From: an uncultured Bacteriovoracaceae bacterium
Lineage (GTDB): Bacteria > Bdellovibrionota > Bacteriovoracia > Bacteriovoracales > Bacteriovoracaceae
DNA length: 64,000 nt
Direction: 5' to 3'
Assembly (NCBI GenBank): GCA_938017795.1
Contig: CALIJZ010000030.1
Coordinates: 22,244-86,243, forward strand
In this document: piece by piece, positions 45,206 through 56,308 of the stretch
How the letters are laid out: every line of letters begins with the position of its first letter
How positions within the stretch are numbered: the first letter of the stretch is position 1
The notes under the pieces: generated by a model
Database searches by the model: none
What the model was told of the DNA's origin: nothing
What the model saw: only the letters and a program-made list of their open reading frames with translations
Program-made: the position numbers and the translations under genes

Positions 45206-46858
45206 TTATTTTAAATTTATCTCTATGATAGAATTATAGATTGGGTGAAAGATAATTTCATAATCTAGTTTACTAACCTTTCCATTTCTCTTTCTTAATA
45301 TTTTATTAAAGTTCGCTTTTATCTTAAATTCTTGAGAACATTGAAATCCAGACTCTGAAAAATGCTCAACAGAGAAGTCTCCCCTGTTTTTCATTCCCTC
45401 AACCTTAGCATCAATGGTATTTAGGAAACTTAAAAGATTCCATGATTTCTTTTTCACGTCCTTACCGTAGGAGGTGTTTTCTCTACAAACACTTGCTTCT
45501 TGTTCATAATTTTTAAAATTATAGATTTTCAAACTTTCAAGAACCATATTAGTTAAATCATAACTAATAGATAATTCTACATCTTTAATCGATAAATCTT
45601 CACAATTTATAGTCGAAAGTAAGAACTTTGTTTCAAATATCTCTTGAGTACTGTTTAAGATCTGTGAAGACAGGTAATGTGGCTTATTAGCTTTACATGT
45701 TTTTTGTAAAAACTCATATTTTTCTTGTTCTTGCTCAAGTTTTAAATGAAGATTTAGTCTTCCAACATTCTCTTTATTAATATTAAAGTTTGATTTCAAC
45801 ACAGGAAAGATTATTTCATCTATTAATGATTTTTGAGCTGTTTGAGAACTAGTTTTCTTTTTTAAAGATGATAAGAATAAATTTCTTTTTGCTAAAATTT
45901 GATACTGATAACAAGTTTGAACTGAAACTTTTTTATTCTTTAAATACTTACACCCTTTAGTTCCCATTCTAGTGTTACCATTATAATGAAAAAGACCTTT
46001 TTTATAATTATAAATAATTGAATCGATTGCTTTTCTCTGATTACCTCGGGCCATGAGAGCATTACTGACACAACGAGTTCCATTTTTACCACAGACTAAT
46101 GCAAGTTTTACTTTTAAATGAACTGCACCAAAAAAGGTTGCAAAATATGGAGAATCTAATAATTTTATTTTCACCCATTTATATTGATCTGCTTTAGTCA
46201 TCGGCTTTATAGAATCAAATGCTTCCAATGTCGGAAAACGACTGTCAAATTTAGAAACTTCTTTTAGCATTTTTTTATAAATTTTTCTCCATTGTGCTAT
46301 CTGCTCAGGAGTCGCTCTACTACTTCTAATTCCAAATTGTTCCAAGTTCTCTCTTATCCCTGTTTCTACAAATTGAGTTAAACCTGTCCCACCTTTATAC
46401 TGAACAGTCCTTTGAAAAAGAGACTCATGCTCAATTAATCCCACCAAAATTGAAGAATCAACTCCAACTACTTTGGAAGCAAGATCAATGCTATCAGCTA
46501 TAACTTCTGAAAGTCTTTCTAACTGCAAATCATCCATTAAAGTTAAGTCTTTTAAATACTTTGAATTTTTTGTTTTTTTATACTTTTGTACATTCTCAAA
46601 TGATTCAGGAGAATACGTATAATCCTTCATATTTGTACAACAAGTATTATAACTATTTTTCCAATAATGATGTGAACAATACCCACCTTTTCCATAAACC
46701 TTTAAACGATCATAAATATAAGAGCTAAGTTCTGAGGGCCTATGCTCACTAAAAGTTAGGTCACTACCGATAAGCTCTGCTGGAACATTGATATTTTCTA
46801 CCCCTGCAAAACTGAATTGGCCTAAGCTCATCAAAATTATAATAAATAGTTTTTTCAT
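45206..46858 (-). CDS. Secreted lytic-transglycosylase-like (SLT-domain) protein
   Basis: The product of 550 residues has a signal peptide (MKKLFIIILMSLGQFSFAG) and a lysozyme-like SLT domain around residues 130-185: VDSSILVGLIEHESLFQ, with the candidate catalytic Glu, then GGTGLTQFVETGIREN. Such enzymes cut peptidoglycan glycan strands. A Cys-rich segment (YCSHHYWKNSYNTCCTN) lies before it and a long C-terminal half has no recognised domain. Of three possible starts (GTG 46864, ATG 46861, ATG 46858) the last is best spaced from AAGG. It is paralogous to the next gene upstream. Confidence 0.75.
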   Translation of the reverse strand: MKKLFIIILMSLGQFSFAGVENINVPAELIGSDLTFSEHRPSELSSYIYDRLKVYGKGGYCSHHYWKNSYNTCCTNMKDYTYSPESFENVQKYKKTKNSKYLKDLTLMDDLQLERLSEVIADSIDLASKVVGVDSSILVGLIEHESLFQRTVQYKGGTGLTQFVETGIRENLEQFGIRSSRATPEQIAQWRKIYKKMLKEVSKFDSRFPTLEAFDSIKPMTKADQYKWVKIKLLDSPYFATFFGAVHLKVKLALVCGKNGTRCVSNALMARGNQRKAIDSIIYNYKKGLFHYNGNTRMGTKGCKYLKNKKVSVQTCYQYQILAKRNLFLSSLKKKTSSQTAQKSLIDEIIFPVLKSNFNINKENVGRLNLHLKLEQEQEKYEFLQKTCKANKPHYLSSQILNSTQEIFETKFLLSTINCEDLSIKDVELSISYDLTNMVLESLKIYNFKNYEQEASVCRENTSYGKDVKKKSWNLLSFLNTIDAKVEGMKNRGDFSVEHFSESGFQCSQEFKIKANFNKILRKRNGKVSKLDYEIIFHPIYNSIIEINLK

Positions 46859-46961
46859 CATCACACCTTATTTTAAACTGAAAGATTATTTTTTCAGATA
46901 TTAGGCGTATTATTTACAAATTTTTCCAAGGGTGTATAAAAATTAGACAGTTTTTTTATTT

Positions 46962-47912
46962 TTAAAAAGAAATGAAGTAAGAATCTTCTTTAATTGAATT
47001 AAGAGCTTTTTTTACTAAATGATAGTCTTGAAAATTAGAATTCATATAATCACCAGCAACCCGAGAAGCCTTCATTACTTTTTTAGCGTAGCAATACCTT
47101 TCTTGAAGCTTATCAGCTGGTAAATCAAAGCCTTTGCACTCCTTAATTACAGCTCTATCACCATTATAGGAAATCAATGATTTCTCATAACTAATTTCAG
47201 CCTGTTTTTTATTAGATAAAGAAAAGTTTTCCAAGCAACTTGAAGATTTACAATTCTTAGCAACTAAGGCCTTTATAAAAATCGCACCAAAAACAACAGA
47301 TAATGCTCCATTTTCAAGTAAAAGTTTTTTTACCCCTGATTTTGTATCAGTCCAATACTTTTTATCATTGTATTTACTTAAAACATCTAAACCTGGTATT
47401 TTGTAAAATGGCTCGATATTGGCTTTTACTAAATTGTAATACCTTCTAAACACTTCAACAGCTTTTGAATCAGCCTCATTTCTGACTATTCCTAATTGAT
47501 GCATCACTTCACCAATTCCCCAACGAGTCATTTGAGTCAGACCAGCAGCATTTGTATGACTAATTGCTTGTTCCATAAAGAAAGATTCTCTCTCGAGTAA
47601 ACCTAATAAAATCAAGGAATCAATTTTAAATGTATTAGCAATAACTTCGATAAAATCAGCAACTCTTTGTGATCTGACTTTTAAATCCTTAGAGTTAAAA
47701 GTTAAAAGATAATCATTATCTGATTTTTTGATGTCTAAAAATCTTTTATAAATATATTTTGATAAAAGAAACTCGTCTTTACTTAGATCTTTATGAATTC
47801 TAAAATCCATATTTACATTCGAAATCCCTCGGAGCCCTAAGACAGCAGAACTTCCAGGAAGACTCCAAATTAATAAAACAATTAATAATTTCATGAGCTT
47901 ATACGATTTCAT
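46962..47912 (-). CDS. Secreted lytic-transglycosylase-like protein, paralogue
   Basis: The 316-residue product has a signal peptide ending near GSSA and an SLT-type core: IDSLILLGLLERESFFME with a candidate catalytic Glu, then NAAGLTQMTRWGIGEVMHQL. It shares domain order and C-terminal Cys pattern (CKSSSCLENF, YNGDRAVIKECKGF) with the larger neighbour at 45206, so the two arose by duplication. The long C-terminal extension of the neighbour is absent. Peptidoglycan cleavage is inferred from the fold signature only. Confidence 0.72.
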   Translation of the reverse strand: MKSYKLMKLLIVLLIWSLPGSSAVLGLRGISNVNMDFRIHKDLSKDEFLLSKYIYKRFLDIKKSDNDYLLTFNSKDLKVRSQRVADFIEVIANTFKIDSLILLGLLERESFFMEQAISHTNAAGLTQMTRWGIGEVMHQLGIVRNEADSKAVEVFRRYYNLVKANIEPFYKIPGLDVLSKYNDKKYWTDTKSGVKKLLLENGALSVVFGAIFIKALVAKNCKSSSCLENFSLSNKKQAEISYEKSLISYNGDRAVIKECKGFDLPADKLQERYCYAKKVMKASRVAGDYMNSNFQDYHLVKKALNSIKEDSYFISF

Positions 47913-47946
47913 TGTTTAAACCTTTTGAAAAGGATATCAATGATTT

Positions 47947-50900
47947 TTAATTAGTATCTTTAAAGGCAAAGTTTGCATAGATGAAATAACTACAAGGAAC
48001 AAAAATAAGAGTAAGGCTTGTAGAGAAGATTAAGCCATAAGCAAAAGCTAAGGCCATTGGCTTTAAAAAGGGATCTCCTCCAGGCATGTGAGCAATTGGC
48101 AATAAACCAGCAACAGTCGTAAAGGTAGTTAAAATAACAGGTCTAAATCTAGAAATACACGCCTCAACAACTGCTTGTTTTTTAGAGATAATTCGTTTTT
48201 TAATTCTAATATTTATAAAGTTCACTAAAACTATAGAATCATTAACCACAACTCCAATTAATCCAATCATTCCCATAATGGCCATAAACCCCATTGGCAT
48301 ATCCATTATATAAAAAACTAAAACCACACCAATTAATCCAAAAGGTATTGAAGACATAATAATAAATGGTTGGACTAAACTTCCAAACATTCCAACTAAA
48401 ATAAGATAAATAAGTGACAAAGAAATTATTGCTGACTTGGCCATCCTGAAATAAGTATCTTTTGTTTCTTTAAATTCTCCAGTTAGTTCATAGTTAACTG
48501 AATCAATTTTTTCGGATCCAAACATTTTCTTTAAGCTCTCACCTATTTCCAGGTTAGCCGCTGCTGAGGTTACTTTTGATGAATCAATATCTCCATAAAC
48601 TGAAATAAGTCTCTTTTTATTTTTTCTTCGAATAACAAATGGAGCATCAATTTCATTTATATCTGCAATTCGAGAAAGACTAATTTTTCGACCCATTCTA
48701 TTTGGTACTTGAATCTTCTTTAATATCTCGGTGTCTCGTCTCGATTCTTTATCAAGCCTTACTACGACTTCAATGTCCTCATCTGACCTTCTAACATTTG
48801 TAACACTTATACCCTCAATTGCTCGTCTTAATTCGATGGCAACATCAGTATTCATCACACCCAAACGTCTTGCTTCATCTTCGTTAATATCGACCAAAAA
48901 TTGCTTATTTCCAGTTTCATAATCCATCTCGGTAGAAATTACTCCATTTATAGATTTGACTATTTTATCAACTTTTCTTGCAACTCCAAGAAGCTCTGGT
49001 AACTCATCACCAGTTAGCTCGACATTAATTGGAGGTTGAGTTGGCTTGCCTGTTTCTGCTCTTTCCAGGACTGTTTGAAAATCTGGTAAAAGTTTATCAG
49101 TCACTCTTTTTATATCAGTAATAATTTCATCTAGATTTCTTTCACGTAAGTCTTCGGTCGTTAAATATACAATAATCATTCCGTAATGATCACCAGTTCG
49201 CATAGTTCCTTCTGCAGAAAGTTGTGATCCAGCCATACTTCTCATATTTTCTAATTCATCATCACGTAAAATCCCCAAGATAGCTTGTTCGGCTTTGCCA
49301 ACGGCCCTAGAAGTATTTTCCATACTGGTCCCTACTTCACCCTTAACTTTATAAAACACAATACGAACATCATCGTCTGGAAATAATTCCTTTTCTACTC
49401 CGAATTGGAAAAGCACACAAGCACCTGCAAACATCGTAACAAAAATTAAAATTGTGATATATTTGATATCCAAAGCAAAAGAAATAATCTTTGTATAAAT
49501 ATTTAATAAAGGTTGATACCACCTATTTTTCTCAACTCCACCTTCTTTTACTTTTACAAAATCAGCAAGGTGGCTAGGTAAAATAAAGAAACACTCAAGC
49601 CAAGATGCAATTAAACATATTAAGACAACTGCTGGCACTGACCATAAAAACTTTCCCCAAATTCCTCCGAGTAAAAACAATGAACCGAAAGCCACAATTG
49701 TTGTAAGAATTGTAGCAGTTACGGGAGCGAGGGTTTCTTTTGCTGCAAGTATAGCTGCTTCCCTTGGTTGCATACCTAGTTCTAACTTTTGATAAAAATT
49801 CTCAGCGACAATGATAGAATCATCTACTAGCATTCCAAGGACTAATATAAGTCCGAACATACTCATTAAATTTAAGCTCACACCTATATATTGCATGACT
49901 ATAAATGAAACCATGAAAGCAAGTGGTGCTCCCATTGATGCTAAGAAGGAAACTCTAAAGTTCAGGAAAAACATCATACATACAAATACAAGACCTATTC
50001 CAAGTAAACCATTTTCAGCTAAGATTGAAAGTCTTCTCTTGATATAAAATGCTTGTTCATCAACAAAGTCATAACTTAGTTCTACCCCATCTTTAATCTT
50101 AATAGCCGCAATCATCTCTGATACAGTTTTCTTAGTTGCTTCAGTACTAACAATCAAATCTGAGTTTTGTTTTGCAACAACATCTAGAGTTATTGCTTCA
50201 ACTCCTTTAACTTTTTCTGAAATACTTTTGTCTTTAAAAGTCAGAAAAACAGATGCAACATCTTTTACTTTAATTGATCTTCCCGAGCTATTAGACCTAA
50301 TTACAATATCTCGAATATCATCTTCAGTTTTAAAGTCATTGAATGTTCTAATCAATAAGTTTCGATTATTAGTTTTAATACTTCCAGCTGAAAGATTAAT
50401 ATTTCTATCTTTGATCGCAGCCGAGAGTTCAGCAAGACTAATATCATACTCAATTAATTTTTCAGGAGTGGCTTCGATAAAATAAACATAATCTCGAACA
50501 CCTAAGAGTCGAACATTTGAAACACCCTTATGTATTTCAATTTTATCTCGTATCTTCTTTGCATACTTTCTAAGTTGTTTTTCAGAGCCACCTGTAAGAG
50601 AAACTTTCAGCATAGGTTGAAGTTTAGTTTCAATTTTTGAAATTGATGGGGAATCAACATCTTCTGGGAAATCATTTATTTGATCAATACTATTTTTAAT
50701 TTCTTGTAAAACCTCATCCACTTCATAACCAGGATCAATTTTTACAACTCCAAGAGAAAAACCAGACCCAGACATAATATCAAGTTCATCCACTCCAGAG
50801 ACTTCATTCACCTTTCTCTCTATTGGAATAGAGACAAGTTTTTCAACGTCTTCAGCTGTAGATCCAGGATATGCTGTTCTGATGATAATTCGTTCAAAAT

Positions 50901-51024
50901 CAACATTAGGAAACATTTCCTTATTCAATTGAAGCATTGAGATCGTTCCAATCACAACAATCAAAATAGTGATTAAATTTACAAGTACAGACTTTGAGAC
51001 AAAGTACTCAATTAACTTATTCAC
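47947..51024 (-). CDS. RND-family efflux permease (HAE1/AcrB-type)
   Basis: The 1025-residue protein has the complete RND plan: a first helix (about 12-30), a large periplasmic loop, a block of helices containing the proton-relay motif GMLVDDSIIVAENF, a second periplasmic loop from about residue 550, and a final helix block (GMIGLIGVVVNDSIVLVNFI). It would export hydrophobic compounds using the proton gradient. It overlaps the TolC gene upstream by eight bases, but no membrane-fusion adaptor gene is present in this operon. The substrate is unknown. Confidence 0.93.
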   Translation of the reverse strand: MNKLIEYFVSKSVLVNLITILIVVIGTISMLQLNKEMFPNVDFERIIIRTAYPGSTAEDVEKLVSIPIERKVNEVSGVDELDIMSGSGFSLGVVKIDPGYEVDEVLQEIKNSIDQINDFPEDVDSPSISKIETKLQPMLKVSLTGGSEKQLRKYAKKIRDKIEIHKGVSNVRLLGVRDYVYFIEATPEKLIEYDISLAELSAAIKDRNINLSAGSIKTNNRNLLIRTFNDFKTEDDIRDIVIRSNSSGRSIKVKDVASVFLTFKDKSISEKVKGVEAITLDVVAKQNSDLIVSTEATKKTVSEMIAAIKIKDGVELSYDFVDEQAFYIKRRLSILAENGLLGIGLVFVCMMFFLNFRVSFLASMGAPLAFMVSFIVMQYIGVSLNLMSMFGLILVLGMLVDDSIIVAENFYQKLELGMQPREAAILAAKETLAPVTATILTTIVAFGSLFLLGGIWGKFLWSVPAVVLICLIASWLECFFILPSHLADFVKVKEGGVEKNRWYQPLLNIYTKIISFALDIKYITILIFVTMFAGACVLFQFGVEKELFPDDDVRIVFYKVKGEVGTSMENTSRAVGKAEQAILGILRDDELENMRSMAGSQLSAEGTMRTGDHYGMIIVYLTTEDLRERNLDEIITDIKRVTDKLLPDFQTVLERAETGKPTQPPINVELTGDELPELLGVARKVDKIVKSINGVISTEMDYETGNKQFLVDINEDEARRLGVMNTDVAIELRRAIEGISVTNVRRSDEDIEVVVRLDKESRRDTEILKKIQVPNRMGRKISLSRIADINEIDAPFVIRRKNKKRLISVYGDIDSSKVTSAAANLEIGESLKKMFGSEKIDSVNYELTGEFKETKDTYFRMAKSAIISLSLIYLILVGMFGSLVQPFIIMSSIPFGLIGVVLVFYIMDMPMGFMAIMGMIGLIGVVVNDSIVLVNFINIRIKKRIISKKQAVVEACISRFRPVILTTFTTVAGLLPIAHMPGGDPFLKPMALAFAYGLIFSTSLTLIFVPCSYFIYANFAFKDTN

Positions 51025-52438
51025 GATAACCTTTTAAGTACTCATCTAATCTACCGGCCATATAATAAATATTAGCTCCTAATTGATGATAGTTTTTTAA
51101 ATAATTTAATTTTGAAATCTTGGCATTGGTTATTGAATCTTCACTTGCAAGTACTAGATCAATTTCAATTTGTCCCTTTTCATATCTGCGTGTTTGCTCT
51201 TTATAAACCTTACCAAAGAGTTTAATTTTCTCATCTGACATTTGAATATTTTTCTCTAAGTTCCTAATCATGTTTTGAAATTTAACTGAATTATTCTTAA
51301 GCGAATCTTGAACTTTCTTTAATCTTACTTTTTCTATTTCATTTTGGATTCTTTTATTTTCTTGATCTACATTTGCTGCGCTCTTTCCTATAGGATAAAA
51401 AACATTTAGGCTAATTGATTTATTATCAAAAGTTTTATCTGATATTGAGTCACCTACAGAATCTCCAAACTTAGGGTCAACCCCACTTCTAGAGAACTCA
51501 ACATTCAAATTAAGATCTATTCCATCAACAGTTTTAGATTGGGCAAGCTCTAATTCACTTAAGCGAATTTTCTCATTTAATATCTTAAGATCAATTGATG
51601 ATGAATTTAAAATATCATCAGGGATACTTGTAATGCTTGAAGATAAGTTACTACCGATATCATCTTTATTGACTCTTTTATTTATAAGGCTAGAAAGTGA
51701 ATCTAATTTTTCATCAAGCTGTAAATTATAAGTTTGTTGGTTATCTTTGATACTTATTAAAGCAGAATCTGCTTGCAGTGTATCTACCTTTAAACTAAGA
51801 CCATCTCTATATCTGCTTTTAGCTAACTTTTTTCTTCGCTTTGCCCTAATTAAACTCTCATCACTCAGTCCAATTAATGATCTTTGAAATTTAGCATCAA
51901 TATAGCTTTGAAAAAGTTGCAGCAAACCATCTTGGGATATCTTAGTAGCTTGTAATTTATTAGTTTCAGACTTTAGATTATTTAAAGACTTATCAAGCTT
52001 GTATTGTTTGCCTAAAAAGTTTTTCCATAAATCTTGAGTAAACATTAATTTATTTGTGTAGACATTAGCTTTTGTTCCACCAAAGCTCCCTAGAACAACT
52101 GGGTTTTGATTTGATAAATCTTGGATGTCAAAGCCTGTTTGAAATTGAAGTTCCCCGCCCCACCAAAATTTCTTACCTATCACTCCGCCTAAAAAGTACC
52201 TTGCAGTGTCTTGTTGAAAAGTTGAAAAGCTTGGAGGCCGACCATCACTATAACCACCTCGACCTGTAACATAAGGATTGTATGCTAAATCAATTATTTG
52301 TAGATTATTCTCAATTTGCATTTGAGTTAAACTTTGAATTTTCAAATCTTGATTTTTTTTCAAGTACTCATCTTTTAACGTATGGAAATTAGAGAATGAA
52401 ATCAAAGGAAAGATAAAAATGATGGCCAAATATTTCAT
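51017..52438 (-). CDS. TolC-family outer-membrane efflux protein
   Basis: The 473-residue protein has a signal peptide (MKYLAIIFIFPLISFSN) and the duplicated long-helix/beta pattern of TolC channels, including SLKVDTLQADSALISIKDNQ and GQIEIDLVLASEDSITNAKI in equivalent helices. TolC trimers span the outer membrane and periplasm. It is the first gene of a two-gene operon with the RND permease; the expected adaptor gene is absent. Internal length and layout are normal. Confidence 0.85.
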   Translation of the reverse strand: MKYLAIIFIFPLISFSNFHTLKDEYLKKNQDLKIQSLTQMQIENNLQIIDLAYNPYVTGRGGYSDGRPPSFSTFQQDTARYFLGGVIGKKFWWGGELQFQTGFDIQDLSNQNPVVLGSFGGTKANVYTNKLMFTQDLWKNFLGKQYKLDKSLNNLKSETNKLQATKISQDGLLQLFQSYIDAKFQRSLIGLSDESLIRAKRRKKLAKSRYRDGLSLKVDTLQADSALISIKDNQQTYNLQLDEKLDSLSSLINKRVNKDDIGSNLSSSITSIPDDILNSSSIDLKILNEKIRLSELELAQSKTVDGIDLNLNVEFSRSGVDPKFGDSVGDSISDKTFDNKSISLNVFYPIGKSAANVDQENKRIQNEIEKVRLKKVQDSLKNNSVKFQNMIRNLEKNIQMSDEKIKLFGKVYKEQTRRYEKGQIEIDLVLASEDSITNAKISKLNYLKNYHQLGANIYYMAGRLDEYLKGYRE

Positions 52439-52509
52439 GGTGCAACGTTATCAAAACGTGCAGTTTATGTCTGCTTCCTGTAGTTAAACAAATACTAGTT
52501 ATTTATATA

Positions 52510-52533
52510 TTTAGGGCCAATTAAGACCCTAAA
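52510..52533 (-). terminator. Hairpin between the Cys-rich lipoprotein and TolC genes
   Basis: TTTAGGGTC and GGCCCTAAA (one G-U pair) form a nine-base-pair stem with a TTAATT loop just after the stop of the Thr-rich lipoprotein gene. The following bases are only A/T-rich, not a clean T run, so termination is probable but not certain. Confidence 0.55.
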
Positions 52534-52547
52534 TTTAGGAAAATAAT

Positions 52548-54593
<2,046 letters not shown>

Positions 54594-54618
54594 AACTTAC
54601 CTCTTTCCCTAGATCTTT

Positions 54619-55113
54619 TTACTTATTATCCAAATTTACTTCTAACCTTGCTCTCTCTTTAAGAGCATTAGAAGTGCTTAAGCCCTGCAATTGATCTTTA
54701 GTTAAATCTAAAAGCTCCATGCATATGTATCGATGACAACCTTTTGATAAAGTTTTAAACTCCTTGTGGCTAGACTTTACCCAATAGTCATTTTCTCCAG
54801 AACAATTTTCAACTTTGTCGATTAGTCCTTCAAAAGCTTCACCAACATTATCTACCCATTGGTTTAAATGATCTTTTAATGATTCAATATACTCTCTACC
54901 AATCACATCTACTGAACTGGTATTACAAAGTTTAATTCCTGGCCTTCCATCATTCACCGATGAAATCCCTCTAACGTTTTCATTTTCAACAACAATAGAA
55001 CTGGTTGAATCTTCAACATTTATTGGAGTTGTCTCTTTTCCAGAAAATGTTTGACCTTCTGGAGAACATTGAAAAAAAAGGAATGATAATAAAAATACAA
55101 TATAAATGTTCAT
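54619..55113 (-). CDS. Probable exported lipoprotein-like protein, unknown function
   Basis: The product of 164 residues starts MNIYIVFLLSFLFFQCSPEG; the Cys at 16 follows a hydrophobic stretch but with an unusual Gln at -1, so a lipoprotein is likely rather than certain. The ATG at 55113 is preferred over an ATG at 55137 because GGGAGGG lies just upstream and the signal then begins the protein. The mature part has five cysteines, and a helical middle (EYIESLKDHLNQWVDNVGEA). It lies 25 bases before the Thr-rich lipoprotein gene on the same strand. No family recognised. Confidence 0.65.
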   Translation of the reverse strand: MNIYIVFLLSFLFFQCSPEGQTFSGKETTPINVEDSTSSIVVENENVRGISSVNDGRPGIKLCNTSSVDVIGREYIESLKDHLNQWVDNVGEAFEGLIDKVENCSGENDYWVKSSHKEFKTLSKGCHRYICMELLDLTKDQLQGLSTSNALKERARLEVNLDNK

Positions 55114-55247
55114 GGTTTTTCCCTCCCTGGTCACCATAATAAATTATAGGTTATGCACTTGTTCTATTCAATGTATCCAAATTTTACAGATTATTAGAAA
55201 ATATTGCCCCTAGTACTTGATGATACTCGTTAAGTTCGCTAGAACAA

Positions 55248-55547
55248 AAGTGCTGAGAAGAAAGTGATATCGCAGAGTTTTTCTGAGGAAAGTCCGGACA
55301 CTATAGAGTATCGTAGCGGGTAACGCCCGTCTGCCGCGAGGCAAGGACTAGTGCAACAGAAAGAATGTACAGGTAATGCTGTAGTGAAACCAGGTAAACT
55401 CTACGAAGTGCAAGTCCACATAGGCTAACGCTTGATATCTTCTCGATAAAAGTTAGCGGGTAGGACGCATGAGCCTTAGAGTAATTTAAGGCCTAGATGA
55501 ATGATGTCTTAATACAGAATCCGGCTTATTTTTTTCTCAGCTTTTTT
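55248..55547 (+). ncRNA. rnpB: RNase P RNA
   Basis: The plus strand carries the conserved RNase P RNA elements: GAGGAAAGTCCGGACAC (CR-I, from about 55285), a central GTAGTGAAACCAGGTAAACT, TAGCGGGTAGGACGCATGAG, and a 3' ACAGAATCCGGCTTAT (from about 55514). Helix P1 forms from TGCTGAGAAG (55251-55260) with TTTTTTTCTCAGC near 55530-55541, followed by T6, which probably acts as the terminator. It is a type A RNA of normal size; ends are approximate. It is the catalytic part of the tRNA 5' processing enzyme. Confidence 0.93.
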
Positions 55548-55727
55548 CTCTCTATCAATTATGCCAATTATTAGAGTCAAAAACTAAATTTCAAAAATTT
55601 CTTCTTTAGATAATAACTACAATTAACTACCTGAATTCATTAGTTTTAGATATTAAAATCAATTATCAATCTACCCAATATATACTTATCAAAAAAGATT
55701 AACTAAATATTTCAAGGAGAAATAGAA

Positions 55728-56303
55728 ATGTTTCAAAAGATTTTTATTATTACTATAGGATTATCTACTATGCTGGGTTGTGAAAAACTTCAAGAGCTTG
55801 CAGACCAGGCAAAGGATGATAATTTCAACTCAGTTTCTCTTGCATCAACTTGGAATGCTCCCTGTAAAAACAATAGTACAGAAAGTCCTAGCACTTCTGA
55901 AAAGTTCCACTTGGTAGTGGATGAAAAATCAGAAGGTCATCTAAAGATAGTTACTTATGATGGTGTGGATTGTGTAGAAACAAATATCAAAAAAGAACTT
56001 CAACTTGGCGTTGATTTTCAATACACGACAACTCAATTTGAGATGGAACTTAATAGTTTACAGTTAAAGCTTCATGATTCTGATGACGTTACCGCAATTA
56101 ATTCTTCTACTTCAGAGACAGATAATTGTGGTTTTAATGACTGGGTAGAAGGCGTATCTAAAGAGCTTTTCGGTGAGCCATGTGAAGGCAGCTTAACTGA
56201 TAATAAAAGACGTTATCTATTTACATATGAATTGTCTGAAGATCGCAATACCATTACATTAACAGATGAAGAGACTCTAGAGACCAGATCTTATAGTAAA
56301 TAG
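55728..56303 (+). CDS. Lipoprotein of unknown function
   Basis: The 191-residue product has a lipoprotein signal (MFQKIFIITIGLSTMLGC, Cys18) and a good ribosome-binding site (AAGGAG). The mature part has five further cysteines and a beta-rich pattern ending in TYELSEDRNTITLTDEET, like lipocalin-style small lipoproteins that report a residual threshold (a repeated LT/SL strand pattern). I do not recognise a family. It is convergent with the choice-of-anchor B gene, five bases away. Confidence 0.65.
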   Translation: MFQKIFIITIGLSTMLGCEKLQELADQAKDDNFNSVSLASTWNAPCKNNSTESPSTSEKFHLVVDEKSEGHLKIVTYDGVDCVETNIKKELQLGVDFQYTTTQFEMELNSLQLKLHDSDDVTAINSSTSETDNCGFNDWVEGVSKELFGEPCEGSLTDNKRRYLFTYELSEDRNTITLTDEETLETRSYSK

Positions 56304-56308
56304 TTCTC

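Noticed and set aside
55204..55227. Promoter for rnpB (TTGCCC with GATACT)
   Set aside because: The spacing of about 12 bases is too short and the elements match weakly, so no promoter is claimed.
54619..55611. Shared RGISSV segment in the proteins at 54619 and 34691 as a common module
   Set aside because: Six residues in otherwise unrelated, low-complexity surroundings are likely coincidence.
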